Made by a program: the position numbers and the translations under genes. From Marinobacter fonticola (GTDB lineage: Bacteria; Pseudomonadota; Gammaproteobacteria; Pseudomonadales; Oleiphilaceae), in NCBI RefSeq assembly GCF_008122265.1, contig NZ_CP043042.1, forward strand, positions 248,001-312,000: a DNA stretch of 64,000 bases, given 5' to 3'. Positions 36,468-45,331 of the stretch are shown in pieces. The notes under the pieces were generated by a model. That model ran no database searches. It saw only the letters and a list, made by a program, of their open reading frames with translations, and was not told the origin of the DNA. Position 1 is the stretch's first letter. Each line of letters opens with the position of its first letter.

Positions 36468-37247
36468 ATGAAACTGACCAAGATTCTGGCGCTGGCCGCC
36501 ACCCTGGTAGCCTTCTCCGTCCAAGCTGCGGACAAGCTGACCGTCGCGGCGACAGCCGTGCCCCATGCCGAAATTCTTGAATTCGTGAAACCCAAACTGG
36601 CCGAGCAGGGCGTGGAGCTGGAGGTAAAAGTCTTCACCGATTATGTCCAGCCTAATATCCAGGTGTCGCAGGAGCGGATGGATGCCAACTTCTTCCAGCA
36701 TCAGCCGTACCTGACCGAATTCAACGACGGCAAGGGCACCGATCTGGTCAGCGTGGTCGGTGTGCATGTGGAGCCGTTCGGTGCGTACTCCAACAAGATC
36801 GAGTCTCTGGACGATCTGGAGGAGGGCGCCACCATCGCCATCCCCAACGATCCGACCAACGGTGGCCGTGCGCTATTGCTGCTGCAGAAAGCCGGTCTGA
36901 TCACGTTGAACGACGAGAGCAAGATCACAGCCACGCCGCGCGATATTGCCGAGAATCCGTTGGATCTGGAATTCTACGAGCTGGAAGCGGCCACACTGCC
37001 GCGCGTGCTGAGTCAGGTCGAAGTGGCCATGATCAACACCAACTATGCGCTGGAAGCGGACCTGAACCCGACTGAGGATGCGCTGACCATCGAAGGTTCC
37101 GACTCGCCGTACGTGAACATTCTGGTCTCCCGTCCGGACAACAAGGACAGCGAGGCGATGCAGAAACTGGCCGACGTACTGACCAGCGACGCGGTGAAGT
37201 CCTTCATCCAGGAAAAATATCAGGGCGCTGTGGTTCCGGCTTTCTGA
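36468..37247 (+). CDS. metQ: Methionine-binding protein MetQ (soluble form)
   Basis: 259 residues of the NlpA/MetQ family: KLTVAATAVPHAEILEFVKPKL, YVQPNIQVSQERMDANFFQHQPYL, VGVHVEPFGAYSNKIESLDDL and IPNDPTNGGRALLLLQKAGLI. The signal peptide ends VQA with ordinary signal-peptidase cleavage. There is no cysteine anywhere in the protein, so it is not a lipoprotein, unlike E. coli MetQ. It delivers methionine to MetNI in the periplasm. A strong terminator follows 24 bases after the stop. Confidence 0.93.
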   Translation: MKLTKILALAATLVAFSVQAADKLTVAATAVPHAEILEFVKPKLAEQGVELEVKVFTDYVQPNIQVSQERMDANFFQHQPYLTEFNDGKGTDLVSVVGVHVEPFGAYSNKIESLDDLEEGATIAIPNDPTNGGRALLLLQKAGLITLNDESKITATPRDIAENPLDLEFYELEAATLPRVLSQVEVAMINTNYALEADLNPTEDALTIEGSDSPYVNILVSRPDNKDSEAMQKLADVLTSDAVKSFIQEKYQGAVVPAF

Positions 37248-37271
37248 GAAGTGATGCCTTAGGCGTAATGC

Positions 37272-37300
37272 AAAAGACCCCGGCGATCCCGGGGTCTTTT
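37272..37300. terminator. Bidirectional terminator between metQ and the peroxiredoxin gene
   Basis: A perfect 12-base stem AAAAGACCCCGG / CCGGGGTCTTTT with a 5-base loop (CGATC). The outer A and T runs make it functional in both directions, between stops at 37247 (+) and 37329 (-). Confidence 0.9.
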
Positions 37301-37328
37301 CGGTAGGAGCCGTTATAACCGTGGGCGG

Positions 37329-37982
37329 TTATTCACAGCTCCAGTTGGCTTTCGGATCCGGCGTCATGCGCAGGTATGGCCGCACTGCCTTATAGCCCTG
37401 GGGGAAGCGCTGCTTGATCTCTTCCTCGTCCTGCAGGGAGGGCACGATAACCACGTCGTTGCCCGCTTCCCAGTTGCCCGGGGTGGCGACTTTGTGTTCA
37501 TCGGTCAGTTGCAGGGAATCGACGACACGCAGCACCTCGTTGAAATTGCGGCCGGTGCTGGCGGGATAGGTGATCGTCAGACGCACCTTCTTGTTCGGAT
37601 CGATCACGAACAGGGACCGCACGGTCATGCTGTTGTCCGCGTTGGGGTGAATCATGTCGTACAACTCGGACACCTTGCGGTCGCCGTCGGCCAGGATGGG
37701 AAAATTGACGGAGCAACCCTGCGTCTCGTTGATGTCCTTGATCCAATCCTTATGGGATTCGGCATCGTCCACGCTCAGCGCGATAGCCTTGACGTTACGC
37801 TTGGCAAACTCGTCTTTTAGCTTGGCAGTCAGACCCAACTCCGTGGTGCATACGGGGGTAAAGTCGGCGGGATGGGAGAAGAGAATGCCCCAACTGTCGC
37901 CCAGCCACTCGTGGAAACGGATACGGCCTTCGGTGGAATCCTGTTCAAAGTCGGGTGCGGTGTCCCCTAGACGTAAACTCAT
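37329..37982 (-). CDS. 1-Cys peroxiredoxin (Prx6 class)
   Basis: 217 residues with the peroxidatic Cys45 in HPADFTPVCTTELG. The long C-terminal arm is typical of the Prx6 class (TPGNWEAGNDVVIVPSLQDEEEIKQRFP). A resolving cysteine like that of 2-Cys enzymes is not apparent; another Cys lies in TQGCSVNFP and one at the C-terminus (NWSCE). It reduces peroxides in the cytoplasm. It is a single gene preceded by a 158-base gap and followed by the terminator shared with metQ. Confidence 0.92.
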   Translation of the reverse strand: MSLRLGDTAPDFEQDSTEGRIRFHEWLGDSWGILFSHPADFTPVCTTELGLTAKLKDEFAKRNVKAIALSVDDAESHKDWIKDINETQGCSVNFPILADGDRKVSELYDMIHPNADNSMTVRSLFVIDPNKKVRLTITYPASTGRNFNEVLRVVDSLQLTDEHKVATPGNWEAGNDVVIVPSLQDEEEIKQRFPQGYKAVRPYLRMTPDPKANWSCE

Positions 37983-38140
37983 CGATACTCTCCTCGGTCT
38001 GTGGCGCCCGCAACACGCGAGCGCGCCGTTTTCTTTTGCTGTGATTTAATCTCTTGCTGTAACTGTTGGGTCGCAGCGTCAGAACTCAAAAGACTGTTTC
38101 AGTCTAGTTTATAACCTTAGGGAATCAGTAGTTCGTGGAT

Positions 38141-39496
38141 TTATGGCGATCGTTTACCGGTGGCCTGCTCAAAATAAGTTCGCGTCAATTTGAAGACGAT
38201 GGGGCTGAGCAGTGCCAAGGCGATCAGGTTCGGTAGCGCCATCATGGCATTCAGCGTATCGGCGATCAGCCAGACGATGCCCAGATTGGACGTGGCGCCG
38301 ATGGGAATGGCGATGAGCCAGAGCACCCGGTAGGGCCAGATCGCCTTTATGCCAAACAGGAATTCCACGCAGCGCTCGCCGTAGAACGACCAGCCCAGGA
38401 TGGTAGTGAAGGCAAAAATCGCCAGGGCGACCGCCACCACGTAGTTGCCGACGCCGGGCAAGGCGTTGGCGAAGGCCATTGACGTCAGGGCTGCGCCGGA
38501 CTCGCCGCTGGTCCAGGCACCGGAGGTGATGATCGCCAGACCGGTAATGGAGCAGATGATGATCGTGTCGAGAAAGGTGCCCAGCATGGCCACCATACCC
38601 TGCTTGATCGGGCTGTTGGTTTGCGCGGCGGCATGGGCGATGGGTGCCGAACCCAGGCCGGCTTCGTTGGAAAAGACACCGCGGGCCACCCCGAATTGGA
38701 TCGCGGCCCACACCGCCGCACCGGCAAAGCCGCCTTGGGCCGCGGTGCCGCTGAAGGCATTGCTAAAAACCAGGGCCAGTGCACCCGGAATTTCCGGCGC
38801 GTTGATGCCCAGTATGATCAGCCCCGCAGCCAGGTAGGCAATCGCCATCAATGGTACCAGCGACGACGCCACTTGGCCGATTCTGCGGATGCCGCCGATC
38901 AATACCAGGCCGACCAACACCATGAGGATGACACCAGTGACCCAGTGGGGCAGGGCAAAGTTGGTCTGGAGGACATCGGCCACCGAATTGGATTGCACTG
39001 TATTACCAATGCCGAACGCCGCTACCGAGGCAAAAAGCGCGAACAGAATGCCGAGCCAGGCCCATTTCTGCCCCAGACCGTTGCGGATGTAATACATGGG
39101 GCCACCGACATGGTCGCCGCGTTCGTCCACTTCTCGGTAATTGACCGCCAGCACGGCTTCGGAGTACTTGGTGGCCATGCCGACCAGGGCCGTTAGCCAC
39201 ATCCAGAATAGGGCGCCGGGCCCACCCAGGAAGACCGCAGTGGCGACGCCTGCGATGTTACCCGTGCCTATGGTTGCGGAGAGCGAGGTCATCAGGGCCT
39301 GAAAAGGAGGGATTTCGCCTTCGTGGCTGGATTGCCGGCCCTGCCAGAGCAACCGGAAACCCGTGCCCAGACGAAGGATCGGCATCAGCCTGAGGCCCAG
39401 GCTGAGGAAGAGGCCGACACCGAGGATCAGCACCAACATCGGTGGCCCCCAGACCCAGCCATTGATTATTGTGATGACGTTGGACAAGGCTTCCAT
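38141..39496 (-). CDS. Sodium:alanine/glycine symporter (AGCS family)
   Basis: 451 residues from the ATG at 39496, which follows AAGGAGGTGGCCTCG; the 92 residues upstream in frame are not conserved. It has about eleven helices. AGCS signatures are present: PFQALMTSLSATIGTGNIAGVATAV, GGPGALFWMWLTALVGMATKY, GGPMYYI and FSNEAGLGSAPIAHAAA. It imports alanine or glycine with sodium, a common trait in marine bacteria. It is a single gene, divergent from an alpha/beta hydrolase gene. Confidence 0.92.
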   Translation of the reverse strand: MEALSNVITIINGWVWGPPMLVLILGVGLFLSLGLRLMPILRLGTGFRLLWQGRQSSHEGEIPPFQALMTSLSATIGTGNIAGVATAVFLGGPGALFWMWLTALVGMATKYSEAVLAVNYREVDERGDHVGGPMYYIRNGLGQKWAWLGILFALFASVAAFGIGNTVQSNSVADVLQTNFALPHWVTGVILMVLVGLVLIGGIRRIGQVASSLVPLMAIAYLAAGLIILGINAPEIPGALALVFSNAFSGTAAQGGFAGAAVWAAIQFGVARGVFSNEAGLGSAPIAHAAAQTNSPIKQGMVAMLGTFLDTIIICSITGLAIITSGAWTSGESGAALTSMAFANALPGVGNYVVAVALAIFAFTTILGWSFYGERCVEFLFGIKAIWPYRVLWLIAIPIGATSNLGIVWLIADTLNAMMALPNLIALALLSPIVFKLTRTYFEQATGKRSP

Positions 39497-39544
39497 CGAG
39501 GCCACCTCCTTGGCGTTTGATTCGAAACGGTTTTGGACTGCCAA

Positions 39545-39573
39545 AGTATAGTTGTAAATTCCGGGCATGCCGA
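39545..39573 (-). promoter_or_regulatory. Sigma-70-type promoter candidate for the AGCS symporter
   Basis: Minus-strand TCGGCA (-35, 4 of 6 matches) and TATACT (-10, 5 of 6) are separated by 17 bases, about 50 bases before the start codon. It is the best match in the 224-base gap 39497-39720, which otherwise contains only start-site signals of the two divergent genes. Confidence 0.4.
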
Positions 39574-39720
39574 AATTTCTTTTTGAAACAAAGCTATAGA
39601 TGTCGTTTGCAGCGACTGGTTCGATGGCTGATTTACCGGAGTGACGCGTCCTTCGCTGCTGAAGGGGCATGGTTTGGCCGGGTAAATCGATTATGCTGGG
39701 GCTGAACCAGAGGAGGTCGC

Positions 39721-40656
39721 GTGAACATAGCCCTAAAGAATCATCCCCCCGAAACCCGCCGGATTGCAGCAAACGGCCTTGAATTCTGCGTCGAAACCCG
39801 TGGCAATCCGGAGGCCGAACCGGTTGTTTTCATCATGGGGTTGGGCGCACAACTGACGCTATGGCCGGAAGCCTTGCTACAAGCTTATGTCGAGGCCGGA
39901 TACCGGGTGATCCGTTTCGATAATCGGGACATCGGTCTGTCCAGCCATTTGAAGCAACGGCTCAAGGATCATCCATTAAAAGCCATGGCCAAGCATCGTA
40001 TCGGTCTGAAGGTGGATGCGCCCTACACGCTGCATGATATGGCAGAGGACGTATGCGGCATTCTCGACGCTCTTGAACTGCCCAGTGCGCATGTTGTCGG
40101 GGTTTCCATGGGCGGCATGATCGCACAGCTGCTGGCGGGCCATCATCCCAAACGGGTGCGTTCGGCCACGCTCATTATGACCTCCACCAACAGCCCGCGC
40201 CTACCGCTGCCGAAGGCGGCGCTGATTTGGAAGCTGGCAGGCATTGGCGCCAAGGGACATGAAGAAGACGCCGTGGTTCAGCGCTCTCTAGCGTTCTGGC
40301 AGGCGATACAGAGCCCGGCTCATCCGACGCCCGCCGACGATGTCCGCCAGCGCGTGATCAACGACTACCGCCGCAGCTACCATCCCGCCGGTATTCTGCG
40401 CCAGACCCGGGCCATCCTCGGGACCGGCTCTCTATCGTCCATTACCCGGCGTATCCGGGTGCCCACCGTCATTATTCATGGTACCGCGGACCCGCTGGTG
40501 CGTCCGACGTCGGCCGAACAGCTTCACTACCTGATCCCCCACGCCCGGCTCAAGCTGATCGAGGGCATGGGGCATGACCTCCCGGAAACGCTGGTGCCGG
40601 AGATTGTGGAAGCTAGCCTGGCAGCGATTGGGCAGGTGCAGAATAACGCGGGTTAA
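39721..40656 (+). CDS. Alpha/beta-hydrolase fold protein
   Basis: 311 residues from a GTG directly after AGAGGAGGTCGC. Nucleophile elbow G-V-S129-M-G-G, preceded by the oxyanion region IMGLGAQLTLWP and RFDNRDIGLS; the catalytic Asp and His are expected in HGTADPLV and EGMGHDLP. It is a cytoplasmic esterase or hydrolase of unknown substrate, resembling the proteins annotated as 3-oxoadipate enol-lactonase-like. It is a single gene. Confidence 0.85.
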   Translation: MNIALKNHPPETRRIAANGLEFCVETRGNPEAEPVVFIMGLGAQLTLWPEALLQAYVEAGYRVIRFDNRDIGLSSHLKQRLKDHPLKAMAKHRIGLKVDAPYTLHDMAEDVCGILDALELPSAHVVGVSMGGMIAQLLAGHHPKRVRSATLIMTSTNSPRLPLPKAALIWKLAGIGAKGHEEDAVVQRSLAFWQAIQSPAHPTPADDVRQRVINDYRRSYHPAGILRQTRAILGTGSLSSITRRIRVPTVIIHGTADPLVRPTSAEQLHYLIPHARLKLIEGMGHDLPETLVPEIVEASLAAIGQVQNNAG

Positions 40657-40796
40657 GCGTGGGTTAAAGGCTACTAAAGAGCACTGAGAAGCGAGAGAGA
40701 TGTAGCTAAAGCCCTGGTGGAATCGAACGGGCGAACGGGCAGACGGTGGCGAAGTGGTTGAGTGTTTGCGGAGAGAAATGAAGTCTACAACGCAAA

Positions 40797-40827
40797 ATAG
40801 CCAGCTCAAGAGCCTTGAGCTGGCTAT
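40797..40827 (-). terminator. Rho-independent terminator of the 53-residue protein gene
   Basis: A perfect 14-base stem ATAGCCAGCTCAAG / CTTGAGCTGGCTAT with a 3-base loop, followed on the minus strand by TTTT. It lies 59 bases past the stop of the small minus-strand gene at 40887-41048. It may also stop the converging hydrolase transcript. Confidence 0.85.
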
Positions 40828-40886
40828 CAATCAGGAATACTCAAAATGAGCTTCCTCCTTGTTTGTTCGTCTTCTACAACGCCCTT

Positions 40887-41048
40887 TTAGCGCTGACGCA
40901 GAGCCGCCTTGATGCTGCGAGACTGAGCCGGACGATTCAGCGCTTCCAGGCTCATGGTCTGGCGGCGCTCGATGGCGTCAACGCGAGATTGTTCCGGGGT
41001 TGCAACGCGGTTGCGACGGAAACGAATTGCCAAATTGCTCAAACGCAT
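40887..41048 (-). CDS. 53-residue strongly basic small protein
   Basis: Translated directly from the minus strand: it begins MRLSNLAIRFRRNRVATPEQ and ends IKAALRQR. Support for a real gene is a textbook ribosome site (GGAGGTG, 6 bases before the ATG), a TAA stop, a strong terminator 59 bases downstream and an AT-rich promoter-like zone upstream. About 14 of 53 residues are Arg or Lys; there is no Cys, signal or membrane helix. The N-terminal 15 residues are amphipathic and basic, followed by a helical segment. I do not recognise the family. An RNA- or DNA-binding or membrane-surface peptide is possible. Confidence 0.7.
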   Translation of the reverse strand: MRLSNLAIRFRRNRVATPEQSRVDAIERRQTMSLEALNRPAQSRSIKAALRQR

Positions 41049-41180
41049 ACTACACCTCCAAAAAAACGGGTTTCACCAGGAGTTCTGCCGAACGTCCTGT
41101 TCAAACGCCTTGTCAATCGAATGTCGTAATTAAGACGCTGCTGTGGAGGCCACGCGCGTCGCCCTGAAAGAACACAGGGA

Positions 41181-41207
41181 CGTTTCCTGGGGAGGATCCC
41201 CGAAACG
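41181..41207 (-). promoter_or_regulatory. Leader hairpin upstream of the small basic protein gene
   Basis: Within the gene-free stretch 41049-41385 a stem forms from CGTTTC and GAAACG with an inner GGGG/CCCC stem, a CT bulge and a 5-base loop. It lies about 135 bases before the start codon at 41048, in what would be the 5' leader or promoter-proximal region. The next 120 bases are markedly AT-rich, where a promoter would be expected. The role is unknown. Confidence 0.35.
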
Positions 41208-41385
41208 CAGGAGAAATGTACTCTAATCAGTGGGTTTTAAACAATAAGTAGTAAGCGAATATTGTAAGGAATTGTGAGAGGAATCGTTAGGAAATGTTGC
41301 CGTTAGCCACGTTTTAAGACACCTTTTTGCCGTCGCGCAAACCTGCGCAGAAAGGCCCGCGAGGTTCAGGGTTCGGTGGCGGCGT

Positions 41386-42438
41386 TCAAAGTAGGGACAA
41401 TTGCGAGCGCAGACTCCCTTGAATGAGTGTCAGTGTACCGGAGGACGCGTCCGGCGGCGGCAATGCCGCTTCCAGCTGTTCGAGGATCTCCGGTATGGCC
41501 ATGCGGACATCGATGGATTTGATGGCCGCAAAGGCGATCCGGTCCGGCATCAGCGTATTGTCTCCTGGGTCTCCCCCTTTGCGGATGCTCAGATTGCTGG
41601 CGACTCGTCCAAGGCGGACCAGCAATTGGGCCCGGTCGCTTTCGTTGATCATCAGCAGAAAATCCCGGTCGGACGCGACCGCCACCGTGTCGAAAAAATC
41701 CACCGCCGAAAGCAGTTTGGTCACCCACGCCTGGCGGCTGCGATCAAGCACCTCGGAACGGATGACTTGAGAATCCCACAGTTCGGTTCGCACCCAAACC
41801 AGAGTGACATCGCCGCCGATCAGCTTGGCCCGGTGAGTAGACTCCTCCAGCAAATGCAAAAAGCCATCCCAGTTCCACAGGCCGGTGACTTCGTCCAGCA
41901 AGTTGACTTGTGGCCCGCCCCGGAATCTGGCCATGGGCTGTCGGTTGGCCGGGCTTTCGACCGAGAACTCCCGCTCAGCGAGAGCGGCGAGATCCTGCAG
42001 TGCGGGAAAATCGACGGCGTCGGCGTCGCGTGGGTTGTCGTCGATAATGCACAGCGTGCCGATGGGCGTGCGGTTGGGGGTTCGCAGCGGAACACCGGCA
42101 TAAAAACGGATATGGGGGTGGCCGGCGACCAAGGGGTTGTCGGCAAAGCGTTCGTCCCGGCTGGCGTCGTCGATGACCAATAGCGCGTCTTCGACGATGA
42201 CGTGGCCGCAAAACGAGATGCGCCGTTCCGTCTCGCGTGTGGCCAGTCCCTGAATGGACTTGAACCACTGGCGATCTTCGTCCACCAAGGTAATGGCGGC
42301 GATCGAGACGCCAAAGTACTTCTGCGCAAGGCGGGTAATGCGCTCGAAGCGTTCTTCTATCGGCGTGTCCAGCATTCGCAGCGCGCGGAGGACTTCAAGC
42401 CGTTGCGCTTCGTCAGCGGGTTCGAGTGGCGCTTTCAT
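41386..42438 (-). CDS. GAF-domain protein with degenerate GGDEF domain
   Basis: 350 residues. A GAF domain covers about 1-165 (VSIAAITLVDEDRQWFKSIQGL, RISFCGHVI, YAGVPLRTPNRTPIGTLCIID). The second half aligns in layout with a GGDEF domain: DEVTGLWNWDGFLHLLEE matches the DxLTGLxNRxxF start, and AVASDRDFLLMI sits where (R)GGDEFxxxL should be. The GGDEF signature is therefore lost (ASDRDF) and it should not make c-di-GMP. It may bind a ligand or act as an effector. It is a single gene. Confidence 0.8.
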   Translation of the reverse strand: MKAPLEPADEAQRLEVLRALRMLDTPIEERFERITRLAQKYFGVSIAAITLVDEDRQWFKSIQGLATRETERRISFCGHVIVEDALLVIDDASRDERFADNPLVAGHPHIRFYAGVPLRTPNRTPIGTLCIIDDNPRDADAVDFPALQDLAALAEREFSVESPANRQPMARFRGGPQVNLLDEVTGLWNWDGFLHLLEESTHRAKLIGGDVTLVWVRTELWDSQVIRSEVLDRSRQAWVTKLLSAVDFFDTVAVASDRDFLLMINESDRAQLLVRLGRVASNLSIRKGGDPGDNTLMPDRIAFAAIKSIDVRMAIPEILEQLEAALPPPDASSGTLTLIQGSLRSQLSLL

Positions 42439-42555
42439 AGAGGAGACCCTCCCCGGCGGTAACCAAGTCAGTCACCACAGTATAGGTCTTTAGGGAGTAG
42501 CCGCCCAATGACGGCAGTATAACGGCACACTCGAGCCCGTCGACGGGGCAGGCGT

Positions 42556-42603
42556 GGTTACCAAGGCCTGGTTACCAACGCTTAGTTACCAAGGCTTGTT
42601 ACC
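42556..42603. repeat. Tandem 14-base repeats with GGTTACC cores before the CBS gene
   Basis: Three imperfect head-to-tail 14-base units (consensus GGTTACCAAGGCTT) at 42556-42597, then a partial fourth (GTTACC). The GGTTACC core is itself palindromic around a central T. This lies in the 270-base gap between the GAF gene and the CBS gene, about 105 bases before the CBS start. Iterated palindromic cores suggest repeated binding of one regulator, but slippage is also possible. Confidence 0.7.
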
Positions 42604-42708
42604 GGATTTTATATTTCCCTCCCGCGCCATCTTTGCCTAGCTTTATAAGGAACCTCGAGGCACCCGTAAAACATCGCCCGAGGATGGTGGGACGGCAGGA
42701 GGACACCA

Positions 42709-43137
42709 ATGCGTTCACTTAAAGCCAGTGATGTGATGTGGAATCACATCGAACCGATCCGTTGCGGTACGCCGTTGACACGGGTGGTGGAAACGTTGCT
42801 GCAAAACCATGTCACCGGGCTGCCGGTGGTGGATGCCAAGCGTCATGTGCTGGGCTTCGTCTCGGAGCAGGACTGCATCCATTCGCTGCTGGTCACCAGC
42901 TACCATAGCGAGGGTGAGCCTGTGGTCGACGACGTTATGACTAAGTCGCCGGTGACCATTTCGCCGGAAGAGGCGGTGGTCGACCTGGCTCAGCGCCTGG
43001 AACGCGATAAGCCAAAAGTCTACCCGGTGGTCGAAGGCGGCCGCTTGTTGGGTATCGTCACCCGTACGGCGATATTGGCGGCGCTGGCAAAGGTTCGAGA
43101 CGGTACGCAGGCGTCACGTTCCACGCCGCAGGACTAA
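42709..43137 (+). CDS. CBS-domain pair protein
   Basis: 142 residues comprising two CBS motifs (about 8-60 and 70-130) with little else: ASDVMWNHIEPIRCGTPLTRV, NHVTGLPVVDAKRHVLGFVSE, then VDDVMTKSPVTISPEEAV and KVYPVVEGGRLLGIVTR. CBS pairs bind adenine nucleotides and sense energy state. The start follows GGCAGGAGGACACCA. It lies 126 bases before frmA in the same direction; a functional tie is not shown. Confidence 0.88.
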   Translation: MRSLKASDVMWNHIEPIRCGTPLTRVVETLLQNHVTGLPVVDAKRHVLGFVSEQDCIHSLLVTSYHSEGEPVVDDVMTKSPVTISPEEAVVDLAQRLERDKPKVYPVVEGGRLLGIVTRTAILAALAKVRDGTQASRSTPQD

Positions 43138-43254
43138 CGCCCGGGACACGGCGGAGCGACACCAGGGTGAAGGAACACGAGGTTACTGGTATGGTTTTCC
43201 TACATCCATACGGTCCGGGACGTCGACGTCCTGCGCCGCCTATACCTCGTTTAA

Positions 43255-44373
<1,119 letters not shown>

Positions 44374-44397
44374 CGGGCTTTTAGCGAACGTCTCCAG

Positions 44398-44429
44398 GGT
44401 CAGGAAGGCGCCAAAGCGCCTTCCTGACC
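44398..44429 (+). terminator. Stable hairpin between frmA and frmB
   Basis: A perfect 14-base stem (GGTCAGGAAGGCGC / GCGCCTTCCTGACC) with a 4-base loop CAAA, 24 bases after the frmA stop and 42 before the frmB start. There is no T-run after it. It may be a partial terminator or an mRNA-stability element that sets the frmA:frmB ratio. Confidence 0.5.
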
Positions 44430-44471
44430 AGCCATTGCGCTGTCCAATCCTTGCGCGAGAGGGAAAAATCA

Positions 44472-45308
44472 ATGGAACTGTTGTCATCCAACCGTTGCTT
44501 CGATGGCGAACATCGCCGCTACCGTCATCGTTCGGACGTGCTGGACTGCGATATGGTCTTCGCCGTCTACCTGCCGCCACTGGCACGCAAACAGCCAGTG
44601 CCGGTGTTGTACTGGCTCTCCGGCCTGACGTGTACGGACGAGAACTTCATGCAAAAAGCCGGTGCCCAGAAACGGGCGGCCGAGCTGGGCCTCGCGATTG
44701 TCTGCCCGGACACCAGTCCGCGCGGCGTGGAGCTGCCGGGGGAAGACGACAGCTACGATTTTGGCAGCGGCGCCGGCTTTTACGTGAATGCCACCCAGGA
44801 GCCCTGGTCGAAGCACTACCGGATGTACGACTACGTGGTCAGCGAGCTGCCGTCGCTGGTGGAGGCGAACCTGCCGGTCACCGGCAAACGCTCGATCAGC
44901 GGGCATTCCATGGGGGGACACGGCGCCTTGGTCGCGGCGCTCCGGAATCCGGGCCGCTATCAGTCCGTCTCGGCGTTCGCACCGATCTGCCATCCCACGG
45001 CCTGTCCCTGGGGGCAAAAGGCCTTCCTGGGGTACCTGGGCAGCGACGAGAACGCCTGGGCGCAGTACGACGCCACCCTGCTGATTCCCCAGGCGAGAGA
45101 GCGCCTACCGCTGATGATCGATCAGGGCACCGGGGATCAGTTTCTGGAAGAGCAACTGCACCCGGAGTCTTTGGCAGAAGCCTGCGAGACCGCGCACCAC
45201 CCGATCTCGTTGCGGATGCACAGCGGTTACGATCACAGCTACTTCTTCATTGCTTCGTTCATCGACGAGCATCTGGACCACCACGCCAAGGCGTTGGGGC
45301 TACGTTAG
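44472..45308 (+). CDS. frmB: S-formylglutathione hydrolase
   Basis: 278 residues from the ATG at 44472 behind GAGAGGG, close to the E. coli FrmB length. Esterase D family marks: YWLSGLTCTDENFMQKAG, nucleophile S146 in GHSMGGHGAL, PFLGYLG-like AFLGYLGSDENAW and a final GYDHSYFFIASFIDEH with the catalytic His. It releases formate and glutathione from S-formylglutathione made by FrmA. The next gene starts 24 bases downstream in the same direction. Confidence 0.95.
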   Translation: MELLSSNRCFDGEHRRYRHRSDVLDCDMVFAVYLPPLARKQPVPVLYWLSGLTCTDENFMQKAGAQKRAAELGLAIVCPDTSPRGVELPGEDDSYDFGSGAGFYVNATQEPWSKHYRMYDYVVSELPSLVEANLPVTGKRSISGHSMGGHGALVAALRNPGRYQSVSAFAPICHPTACPWGQKAFLGYLGSDENAWAQYDATLLIPQARERLPLMIDQGTGDQFLEEQLHPESLAEACETAHHPISLRMHSGYDHSYFFIASFIDEHLDHHAKALGLR

Positions 45309-45331
45309 GGCGAGCGGTGCGAGGAGAACGA

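Noticed and set aside
39497..39720. Glycine or alanine riboswitch before the AGCS symporter
   Set aside because: I searched for the conserved glycine aptamer core and saw none. A plain sigma-70-type promoter explains the gap.
44435..45331. Long in-frame N-terminal extension of the first nucleotidase paralogue
   Set aside because: It overlaps frmB in another frame and is not conserved in kind. The ATG at 45332 has GAGGAG upstream and begins a normal signal peptide.
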